Shown: piece after piece, positions 1 through 5,776 of the stretch | How the letters are laid out: each line of letters starts with the position of its first letter | Position numbering within the stretch: the stretch's first letter is position 1 | Assembly: GCA_937875275.1 (NCBI GenBank) | Contig: CALNCC010000111.1 | Location: 1 to 6,383 of the forward strand | From: an uncultured Dysgonomonas sp. | GTDB taxonomy: Bacteria; Bacteroidota; Bacteroidia; Bacteroidales; Dysgonomonadaceae | Reading direction: 5' to 3' | DNA: 6,383 nt | Notes under the pieces: model-generated | The model's database searches: none | Seen by the model: only the letters and a program-made list of their open reading frames with translations | Told to the model about the DNA's origin: nothing | Translations under genes and position numbers: made by a program

Positions 1-88
1 AGCTGAGGGTAAGCCCCAGTATATTGATGAGGGTGTATGTCTTGAAACGTAACATCGAACGCAGTGCTAATTGGAGTATTTTTATCAT
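1..88 (-). CDS. MacB/FtsX-type ABC transporter permease, N-terminal fragment (cut by window edge)
   Basis: An ATG at 88-86 on the minus strand opens a frame that stays open to the left edge, giving 29 codons. The peptide begins MIKILQLALRSMLRFK and continues TYTLINILGLTLS. This closely resembles the N-terminus of Bacteroidetes MacB/FtsX-like permeases: an amphipathic cytoplasmic helix, a basic R/K patch, then the first transmembrane helix with an INILGL-type motif. The start lies 9 bases after the stop of the HlyD-like adaptor gene, so the two are co-transcribed. In this family the permease pairs with an ATPase and the adaptor to drive export or lipoprotein/peptide extrusion; the ATPase would be expected further left, outside the window. 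The family call rests on only 29 residues, so an unrelated inner-membrane protein is possible, although the operon context supports a permease. Confidence 0.75.
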   Translation of the reverse strand, partial: MIKILQLALRSMLRFKTYTLINILGLTLS

Positions 89-97
89 AATACCGTT

Positions 98-1348
98 TTA
101 TTTCAATATCAATTCCTGTGCATCTCCAAAATTGTCATATCCCGAAATTATGACTTTATCTCCGGCTTTCAATCCGCCCAGTATCTCATATTTGCGAGGA
201 TTCTGACGCCCTACACTGATTTCTGTTTTCACGGCTTTGTCTCCCGCCTCGTTCAGTTTGAATATCCATTGCCCACCCGTAGCCTGATAGAAACTGCCTT
301 TGTCTACTACAACAGCGTCTTCGGGCTGACCAAGCTCTATCTGTATCCGATAGCTTTTCCCTACTCGTATATTGTCGGGCACTTCGTCAACAAACACAAA
401 GTCTACATCGAACTGGCGATCTTTAATCTCCGGATTTATCTTGGTTATTTTCAGTTCGTACTTCTTATCCAAATACATGACTGATGCCGGCAGACCTAAC
501 GATATGCGATCTATATAATATTCGCTTACTTTGGTTTTCAGTTTCAGTTCGTCAATTACTTTCAGCTCGCCGATACTCGATTCAGCACCCACTTTGTCGC
601 CTACGGTTACACTTACATGGCTGAGCTGCCCCGAAATGGAAGACCTTACTATCAGATTCTCTAACCGGCTTCTATTGCGAGTGAATCGTTTTTCTTCACG
701 GCGCAGATCGTTTTTCATCAGGTCTTTCTGAATGATATTCATCAACGAATCGTGTTTCAATTCTTCCAACAAAAGTGCAGCATTTTCTTTATTAAAATTA
801 TAATCATCTGACGAAATATTGAACTGGGCTTTACTCTTTATTCCCATCTCGTATTCTTCCTTGTCGAGGATATGCTGTTTATGCATCTTCTCCTGATTGT
901 GGAGAGTGGACAAGGTGGTACGGCGTAGCTCCGAACTGCGACGTTCCATCTGCAATACTTTCTCTTCGTAAGACATATTTTGTTTTTCCAACTCATCGGC
1001 TTCGTCATTCATTGTCCTCATCAGCTCGGCATTGCTTAATATCAATACCGTATCCCCTTTCTTCAGCATGCTTCCTTCTTCGGCAACAATGCGTTCTACG
1101 GTTCCCCCCTCCAATGTGTTTAGGCGGACAACAAGTTTAGGTTGGGCAAGCCCTTCGATGTCGAGATACTCTAAGAATTTATCCTGAGTTATTTCTACGA
1201 TTTGCAAATTTTCTTCATCGAAGCGCAAGCGAGAAGGGCCTCTCGACACGATGAAAAGATAGATGAAGAATGCAAGCAAGGCAATCGCTGCCAGTATGTA
1301 GTATTTATATTTTAGCAAAGGATGCTTTTTTTCTAATTGTATGTCCAT
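98..1348 (-). CDS. HlyD/MacA-like periplasmic adaptor subunit of a tripartite efflux pump
   Basis: This 416-residue membrane fusion protein should link an inner-membrane transporter to the TolC-type channel. A basic N-terminus precedes one membrane helix at about residues 15-34 (YKYYILAAIALLAFFIYLFI), with no lipobox, so it is anchored as a single-pass inner-membrane protein. The first lipoyl half-motif is at about 77-105 (LEGGTVERIVAEEGSMLKKGD). A long charged helical hairpin rich in Glu, Lys, Arg and Leu spans about 107-232. The second lipoyl half follows at about 233-262 (VRSSISGQLSHVSVTVGDKV), then beta-barrel and membrane-proximal domains with a typical end (GGLKAGDKVIISGYD). The ATG at 1348 lies 7 bases after the TolC-family stop, and the permease starts 9 bases downstream. 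The length suits MacA/HlyD-like adaptors. It could be called an RND-type adaptor by homology, but the FtsX/MacB-like start next door argues for an ABC partner. The exported substrate is unknown. Confidence 0.93.
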   Translation of the reverse strand: MDIQLEKKHPLLKYKYYILAAIALLAFFIYLFIVSRGPSRLRFDEENLQIVEITQDKFLEYLDIEGLAQPKLVVRLNTLEGGTVERIVAEEGSMLKKGDTVLILSNAELMRTMNDEADELEKQNMSYEEKVLQMERRSSELRRTTLSTLHNQEKMHKQHILDKEEYEMGIKSKAQFNISSDDYNFNKENAALLLEELKHDSLMNIIQKDLMKNDLRREEKRFTRNRSRLENLIVRSSISGQLSHVSVTVGDKVGAESSIGELKVIDELKLKTKVSEYYIDRISLGLPASVMYLDKKYELKITKINPEIKDRQFDVDFVFVDEVPDNIRVGKSYRIQIELGQPEDAVVVDKGSFYQATGGQWIFKLNEAGDKAVKTEISVGRQNPRKYEILGGLKAGDKVIISGYDNFGDAQELILK

Positions 1349-1355
1349 TTGTCGT

Positions 1356-2834
1356 TTATTTTAAAAGTAGTTCGTAATCTTCGGTTAATGTTGTATTCTT
1401 CTCGAAATCGTAGAGAGTAATGCTGCGCAGGGTGTAGAATAATCCCCAATAGCTTTGCAGTGCGCTGACATATCCTCGCTTTGCGGCATCTTTTTCTTCG
1501 ATGGCAGAGTTTAGGTCGAGAATTGTCGATTTGCCTTGCATATAAAGTCTGCGGGCAACAGTGTATCTTCGGTCTGCTGTTTGATCTGTTTTGGCTGCGA
1601 TGTTCACTTTGTTGCCCTGAATATTGAATTGCTTCACGGCTTTCCGTACATTCATCTCAAAGTTCACTTTATCCTGTTCAATCTGCATATGCACAATATC
1701 CCGGTTCGACTCAGCCATGCGTACCCGTCCTTTGCCTCTCCCCCAGTCTAAGATGGGAAGGCTGAACCCTATTTGCACATATTGCTGATTGAGTGGCGAA
1801 CGATATGTTTCCTTAAAATCTTCTCCCGTTTGCGACAATCCGAATTTGGTATATATATCGGCTTTAAGCCCTCTCTGTGCTTTTGCAGATGACACATCGC
1901 GGTCGCTTTCTATCTTGCGGCGTTCCATCGCTATGAAGTCGGGATTATTCTGTATGGCATAGGTCATGGCTTCCTCCATGTCGACAACAAAATCGGGGGT
2001 CTTATCCTCGATGATGACCTCGATAACAGAGGTCTCAGAAAGTCCCAAATACGAAATCAACTCTTGCATCGCCTCATCTACATATATTTTCGAGTTCATC
2101 ATGCTGGTTTCAGAGTTGAGTCTTTGTATCTCCAATTGTAGCATCTCGTTCTCCGAGATTGTGCCTATGTCGTATCTCCTTTTCGCAAACGAATATAAGG
2201 TATCCGCATTCGCATAATTGGTACGTGCTATATTCAGATCGGTTTGCGCATTTGCCAAATAGAAAAACTTATTCATGCCTCTTGCTGCTACTAACTCCAA
2301 TGTTTCCACATAGTTTCGTTTTGCTTCTTCGAAACGCAATGGCTCTACCTTTCGCTCCCATTTCAGAGAGTTATGTCCGAAAAGCGATTGGCTGTAACTT
2401 ATCGAGAACAGATTGGTATTGTACGAATGGTATCGCTCACTGCCATATATATCTATGCGTTGCACGCTGCTTTCGAGAGAGACCGTCCCTCCTGTCAGTG
2501 CTACGTTTTGCGAGAGCGAGAGGTAGCCTTCCGTTGTCAGGCGGTTTTGATCTACATACTTCAATCGTCCGTTTTCGAGGGTTACCGTATTTATCCAATG
2601 GTTGAAGTTGGGGGTAGAACGAAAATTCAGCGATGGCAGATAGTTTGCCTTGTAGTAACAATAATTCCAATATGACGAACGAAAGTTGTGTCGAGCCTGA
2701 AGTATGTCGGGCGATTGGGTTTGAGCCAAAGCAATAGCCTCATCTATCGTCAGCCTCACGGTATCTTTGTTTTGGCTGTACGCAGAAGGCGGTAAAAGGA
2801 ATAACAGAAATATTAAATATTGGCACTTAAACAT
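1356..2834 (-). CDS. TolC-family outer-membrane efflux channel
   Basis: This 492-residue outer-membrane factor should form the exit duct of the pump. From the chosen ATG at 2834 it begins MFKCQYLIFLLFLLPPSAYS, a clean Sec signal peptide likely cut before or after Gln21. There is no lipobox cysteine. The mature N-terminus (DTVRLTIDEAIALAQTQSPD) is the classic OEP-repeat opening. A second OEP repeat starts near 300 (DMEEAMTYAIQNNPDFIAME) and contains the usual strand motif VQIGFSLPILDWGRGKGRV. The helical segments contain ANADTLYSFAKRRYDIGTIS in the first repeat and TVARRLYMQGKSTILDLNSA in the second, a TolC-type internal duplication. The frame extends upstream to a TTG at 2891, but the ATG at 2834 is preferred for two reasons: it places the signal peptide at the N-terminus, and the predicted sigma-54 promoter lies inside the extension. 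No Shine-Dalgarno is visible; the leader is AT-rich, as is normal for Bacteroidota. It is the first gene of the efflux operon. Confidence 0.94.
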   Translation of the reverse strand: MFKCQYLIFLLFLLPPSAYSQNKDTVRLTIDEAIALAQTQSPDILQARHNFRSSYWNYCYYKANYLPSLNFRSTPNFNHWINTVTLENGRLKYVDQNRLTTEGYLSLSQNVALTGGTVSLESSVQRIDIYGSERYHSYNTNLFSISYSQSLFGHNSLKWERKVEPLRFEEAKRNYVETLELVAARGMNKFFYLANAQTDLNIARTNYANADTLYSFAKRRYDIGTISENEMLQLEIQRLNSETSMMNSKIYVDEAMQELISYLGLSETSVIEVIIEDKTPDFVVDMEEAMTYAIQNNPDFIAMERRKIESDRDVSSAKAQRGLKADIYTKFGLSQTGEDFKETYRSPLNQQYVQIGFSLPILDWGRGKGRVRMAESNRDIVHMQIEQDKVNFEMNVRKAVKQFNIQGNKVNIAAKTDQTADRRYTVARRLYMQGKSTILDLNSAIEEKDAAKRGYVSALQSYWGLFYTLRSITLYDFEKNTTLTEDYELLLK

Positions 2835-2862
2835 GATAATATATATTTTACAAAGAATGACA

Positions 2863-2878
2863 AACAAAGAACGTGCCA
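2863..2878 (-). promoter_or_regulatory. Predicted sigma-54 (-24/-12) promoter of the efflux operon
   Basis: Read on the minus strand from 2878, the sequence is TGGCACG-TTCT-TTGTT. The sigma-54 consensus is TGGCACG-N4-TTGCW, so the -24 element is perfect and the GG-to-GC spacing is exact. Only the C of the -12 element differs (T at 2864). Counting from -12 at 2864 puts +1 near 2852, giving an 18-base leader before the TolC-family ATG at 2834. The divergent gene encodes a sigma-54-dependent activator, which makes the match much less likely to be chance. Promoter activity itself is inference. Confidence 0.75.
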
Positions 2879-2958
2879 ACAATGATATCAATCTATTACA
2901 CAGATAATTGTACGCATAGCCGTTTTTCGCTTATGTGTGAATACAAACAATATGCCGT

Positions 2959-2982
2959 GCACAAGCGCACGCTTTTTTGTGC
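2959..2982. promoter_or_regulatory. Imperfect dyad, candidate activator (enhancer) binding site
   Basis: A dyad of GCACAA (2959-2964) and TTGTGC (2977-2982) is separated by 12 bases. Inside it, AAGCG and CGCTT (2963-2967 and 2970-2974) continue the symmetry apart from a two-T offset. The centre is near 2970, about 118 bases upstream of the predicted sigma-54 start at 2852. Enhancer sites for NtrC-family activators usually lie about 80-150 bases upstream and are dyads of this size, so it is the best visible candidate for the site bound by the Fis-type helix-turn-helix of the neighbouring regulator. As RNA it could form a hairpin followed by U residues, but no gene ends here, so a terminator is less likely. 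Confidence 0.4.
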
Positions 2983-3001
2983 TATTTTATATGTATCTTA
3001 G
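2976..3001 (+). promoter_or_regulatory. Weak candidate vegetative promoter for the regulator-kinase operon
   Basis: TATCTTAG at 2994-3001 matches the Bacteroidetes -7 element TAnnTTTG at five of its six fixed bases, and TTTG at 2976-2979 resembles the -33 element. The gap between them is 14 bases rather than the usual 19-21, so the pairing is doubtful. If it is real, transcription would start about 20 bases before the ATG at 3028, and the -33 element would overlap the dyad, which would allow autoregulation. No other good candidate was found upstream of the regulator. Confidence 0.22.
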
Positions 3002-3027
3002 CGGTACCGAACCAACAACCACAAAAG

Positions 3028-4395
3028 ATGTCTGTAATACAAGCCAAACATGGGAAGATATTGATTGTCGACGACAATGAAGATGTACTGTTTGCCCTCA
3101 ATACATTGTTGATGCAATATGTTGAGAAAATAAAGGTTACGACCAATCCCGAGAATATAGAGCGATTTGTAAACGATTTTGCTCCCGACATCATATTGCT
3201 CGATATGAACTTCAAGAAGGATGTAATCAGCGGCAACGAAGGTTTTTTGTGGCTCGAAAAGATACTGAAAACAGACCCCGAAGCCATTGTAGTATTGATG
3301 ACCGCCTATGCCGATACAGACAAGGCTGTGCAAGCGATAAAGAGCGGAGCTACCGATTTTATTTCCAAACCGTGGGATAAGGAAAAATTGTTAGCAACAA
3401 TCAATACTGCTCTCAAACTGAAAGAGTCTCGCCGAGAAGTTGCCTCGTTGAAGAGCAAGGTGTCATCGTTTGCCGCTCATGCTGTCGGGGAGATAATAGG
3501 AGAATCAGAGGTTATGCAAAATATCTTCTCCATTATCGAAAAACTCGCCGATGTAGATGCTAACATTCTGATACTCGGAGAGAATGGAACAGGTAAAGAT
3601 CTGATAGCACACACGATACACAACAATTCGCCACGAGCAGGAGAGGTATTTGTTAGTATCGACTTGGGTGCAGTATCGGAAAGCCTGTTTGAAAGTGAGC
3701 TGTTCGGATACGAGCGAGGAGCCTTTACCGATGCGAAGAAAGACAAGCAAGGACGCATGGAGGTTGCATCAGGAGGAACACTCTTCCTCGACGAGATAGC
3801 CAATCTTTCTCCGGCAATGCAAGCAAAGATGCTTACCGCCATAGAGAAAAAGCAAATCAGCCGATTAGGGTCTACCAAAATGCTCCCGATTGATGTTCGT
3901 TTCCTCAGTGCCACTAATGCCGACATTTACAGTGCTGTTGCAAACGGAGCTTTTCGGCAAGACTTGCTATACCGCATCAATACGATAGAGATCAACATTC
4001 CGCCTTTGCGCGAGCGAGGCAACGATATTCTTCTGCTTGCTGAGTTTTTCTTAGAGAAGTTCCGTAATAAATATAAGAAAGAGATACGAAACATATCAAA
4101 AGAGGCTACGCGTAAACTGTTTGCCTACAAATGGCCGGGCAATGTACGTGAATTGCAAAACGTAATTGAACGCGCCGTCATTTTATCTCCACACCGAATG
4201 CTGGCAGCCGAAGATATTATATTATCTTCGACAGAAAACATGCGGGGGAGCACTTCCGACGAACTCAATCTGGAGACATTGGAACAAACTGCCATAGAAA
4301 AAGCGCTGAATATCAGTAACGGGAACTTGACAAAAGCTGCCGAAATGTTAGGTATAAGCCGCTTTGCCCTGTACAGGAAAATAGGTAAGAAATGA
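3028..4395 (+). CDS. NtrC-family sigma-54-dependent response regulator (REC-AAA+-Fis HTH)
   Basis: This 455-residue cytoplasmic transcription activator has three domains. The receiver domain is at about 10-128, with acidic pocket D15/D16, phospho-acceptor D59 (in DIILLDMNF), T92 and K114. The AAA+ sigma-54 interaction domain is at about 154-390: Walker A GENGTGKD at 184-191, contact loop GAFTDA at 231-236, Walker B TLFLDEI at 251-257, sensor I region RFLSATN at 291-297, arginine-finger region FRQDLLYRIN at 309-318, and sensor II WPGNVREL at 369-376. The Fis-type helix-turn-helix is at about 433-452. The contact loop is normally GAFTGA; here the second Gly is Asp. The frame extends upstream to a TTG at 2977, but the ATG at 3028 puts the receiver start (HGKILIVDD) at the usual place and keeps the leader free for regulatory sites. 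It overlaps the kinase gene by 4 bases. The likely target is the divergent efflux operon, judging from its sigma-54-like promoter. Confidence 0.95.
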   Translation: MSVIQAKHGKILIVDDNEDVLFALNTLLMQYVEKIKVTTNPENIERFVNDFAPDIILLDMNFKKDVISGNEGFLWLEKILKTDPEAIVVLMTAYADTDKAVQAIKSGATDFISKPWDKEKLLATINTALKLKESRREVASLKSKVSSFAAHAVGEIIGESEVMQNIFSIIEKLADVDANILILGENGTGKDLIAHTIHNNSPRAGEVFVSIDLGAVSESLFESELFGYERGAFTDAKKDKQGRMEVASGGTLFLDEIANLSPAMQAKMLTAIEKKQISRLGSTKMLPIDVRFLSATNADIYSAVANGAFRQDLLYRINTIEINIPPLRERGNDILLLAEFFLEKFRNKYKKEIRNISKEATRKLFAYKWPGNVRELQNVIERAVILSPHRMLAAEDIILSSTENMRGSTSDELNLETLEQTAIEKALNISNGNLTKAAEMLGISRFALYRKIGKK

Positions 4396-5693
4396 AAAAG
4401 ACGAGTGCCTATCTGATTCTTAAAATGATTCTTGTTGTACTATTGGCAACAGGGACAGGAGTCTGTATTGTGTTCGAAAAATATATGATTGTTTCGCTGC
4501 TTGTGCTATTCATCATCGCAATGGTATACAATATTGTGCAATCGTATACGCAAACCGGAAAAGACATGCAACGGTTTGTAAATGCCATCCGGTTCAATGA
4601 ATTTAATATTTCGTTCAAAAACTCTGTAAAGAAAGGCTTGGACGAAGACCTTGAGGTTGAGATGGCCAAAGCCATAAGTATGTTTAATGAGCGTGTGATG
4701 AAGAAGGAAAGCGAGCTCAATTTCTACGAAATTTTGCTGAACAGGATAGATCATGCGATAATAGCTGTAAATGTTTCGGAAGAGATTATCTGGATCAATA
4801 AGATTGCGACCGACCTGTTAGGAAGGCCTCATCCTCGCCGGCTCGACGATCTGGCTGCGGTGGAGGTTGATCTCCCTATCACACTGCGGCTATTGACTCC
4901 CAAAGATGTGCAGACCATAAAAATACAAGATGCGAACAATGACATACACCTCGCCATCGGGGTCTCGTCTGCCAGCATCAGAGGGGAGCAAATCAGAATA
5001 TTCAGTCTGAAAGATGTGCAACCCCTGTTAGACAAGACAGAGAGTGATGCATGGAAAAAACTGATACGGATACTGACTCACGAAATGATGAACTCGATAA
5101 CTCCGATTATCTCTCTTGCCGAGACTTTTTCGGAGCAAGAAACCGATGCCTTCGATGCCGAAATCATGACCAAGGCAATGCAAGTGATTCATCGACGTAG
5201 CAAGAGCCTTGTCGGTTTTGTGAACAACTACAAGCAATTGTCTCATATACCTGTTCCCCAGAAGACGAATTTTGTAGTTGCAGAAATGATAGAAGACATT
5301 TATCATCTGCTGAAAGCACAGAACATTCTGTTCACGTATGATGTTAATCATCCCGGAATGACAATTACAGCCGACAGAGGACAATTGGAGCAGGTGTTGA
5401 TAAATCTGATAAAAAACGGTGCTGAGGCAGTGGAATCGAGCATCTCGTCTCCCCATATACAGGTAATCGTAGACAAAGACGAATATCAGCATCCGTTGAT
5501 ACATGTGTCGGATGATGGAGCAGGGATATTGCCCGATGTATTGGATAAAATATTCATCCCATTCTTTACCACAAAGGCAAAAGGTTCGGGCATCGGACTG
5601 AGTATGTGTCGCCAGATCATCAACGCTCATGGTGGAGCATTGACCGTAGTATCTGAACCCGATCAAGGGTCGACTTTCACAATCCGCTTGTAA
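4392..5693 (+). CDS. Two-TM sensor histidine kinase partner of the NtrC-type regulator
   Basis: This 433-residue inner-membrane kinase should autophosphorylate on His and pass the phosphate to D59 of the regulator encoded just upstream. Two membrane helices lie at about 7-28 and 31-49, joined by only a few residues, so there is essentially no periplasmic sensor domain. A linker at about 50-110 is followed by a PAS-like region at about 111-210 (LNRIDHAIIAVNVSEEIIWI). The H-box is LTHEMMNSITPI, with H230 as the phospho-acceptor. The ATPase domain has an N-box (INLIKNGAEA, N338 and N342), a G1 box (DDGAGI, 374-379), an F-box (FIPFFTTK, 388-395) and a G2 box (GSGIGL, 398-403), all intact. The C-terminus is complete (GSTFTIRL). 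The ATG overlaps the regulator's TGA as ATGA, indicating translational coupling. The family is NtrB/NtrY-like. The signal is unknown and may be sensed within the membrane or by the cytoplasmic PAS-like region. Confidence 0.94.
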   Translation: MKKTSAYLILKMILVVLLATGTGVCIVFEKYMIVSLLVLFIIAMVYNIVQSYTQTGKDMQRFVNAIRFNEFNISFKNSVKKGLDEDLEVEMAKAISMFNERVMKKESELNFYEILLNRIDHAIIAVNVSEEIIWINKIATDLLGRPHPRRLDDLAAVEVDLPITLRLLTPKDVQTIKIQDANNDIHLAIGVSSASIRGEQIRIFSLKDVQPLLDKTESDAWKKLIRILTHEMMNSITPIISLAETFSEQETDAFDAEIMTKAMQVIHRRSKSLVGFVNNYKQLSHIPVPQKTNFVVAEMIEDIYHLLKAQNILFTYDVNHPGMTITADRGQLEQVLINLIKNGAEAVESSISSPHIQVIVDKDEYQHPLIHVSDDGAGILPDVLDKIFIPFFTTKAKGSGIGLSMCRQIINAHGGALTVVSEPDQGSTFTIRL

Positions 5694-5702
5694 ATTTCAC
5701 AA

Positions 5703-5732
5703 CTTCTCTCTGAAAAAAAATAGATACCTTTG
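5703..5732 (+). promoter_or_regulatory. Probable Bacteroidetes-type housekeeping promoter for the EamA gene
   Basis: TACCTTTG at 5725-5732 fits the Bacteroidetes -7 consensus TAnnTTTG at every fixed base. CTTC at 5703-5706, 18 bases upstream, is a poor -33 element. Transcription would start near 5739, leaving a leader of about 38 bases before the ATG at 5777. It lies in the 83-base gap after the kinase gene, suggesting that the transporter is a separate transcription unit. No clear intrinsic terminator for the kinase operon is visible in this gap. Confidence 0.5.
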
Positions 5733-5776
5733 TGAATCTAAATTAAAGAATCAGACCCTTTGGGTTTCATCGTTTT

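Noticed and set aside
71..484. Plus-strand 137-codon open frame opposite the adaptor gene
   Set aside because: It lies entirely within the shadow of the well-supported HlyD-like gene and its start, and shows no recognisable domain.
2159..2605. Plus-strand 148-codon open frame opposite the TolC-family gene
   Set aside because: It is antisense to a conserved outer-membrane channel gene, without its own promoter or domain signature.
2820..2836. TTGGCAC on the plus strand as the -24 block of a second sigma-54 promoter
   Set aside because: No TTGC-like -12 element follows at the required spacing (CATG is there instead), and it would fire antisense across the pump's own promoter region.
2963..2979. 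AAGCG-CA-CGCTT followed by a T-run as an intrinsic terminator
   Set aside because: The loop is too small, the stem is short, and no plus-strand gene ends upstream; the minus-strand gene starts here rather than ends. A regulatory dyad explains it better.
5028..5666. Minus-strand 212-codon open frame opposite the kinase gene
   Set aside because: It is antisense to the conserved H, N, G1, F and G2 boxes of the kinase; its Cys/His/Tyr-rich composition is typical of a reverse-frame shadow.
5753..5767. Small hairpin (AGACCC-TTT-GGGTTT) just before the EamA ATG as a riboswitch or attenuator
   Set aside because: Six pairs including one G-U, a three-base loop and no further structure; too weak to support a regulatory claim.
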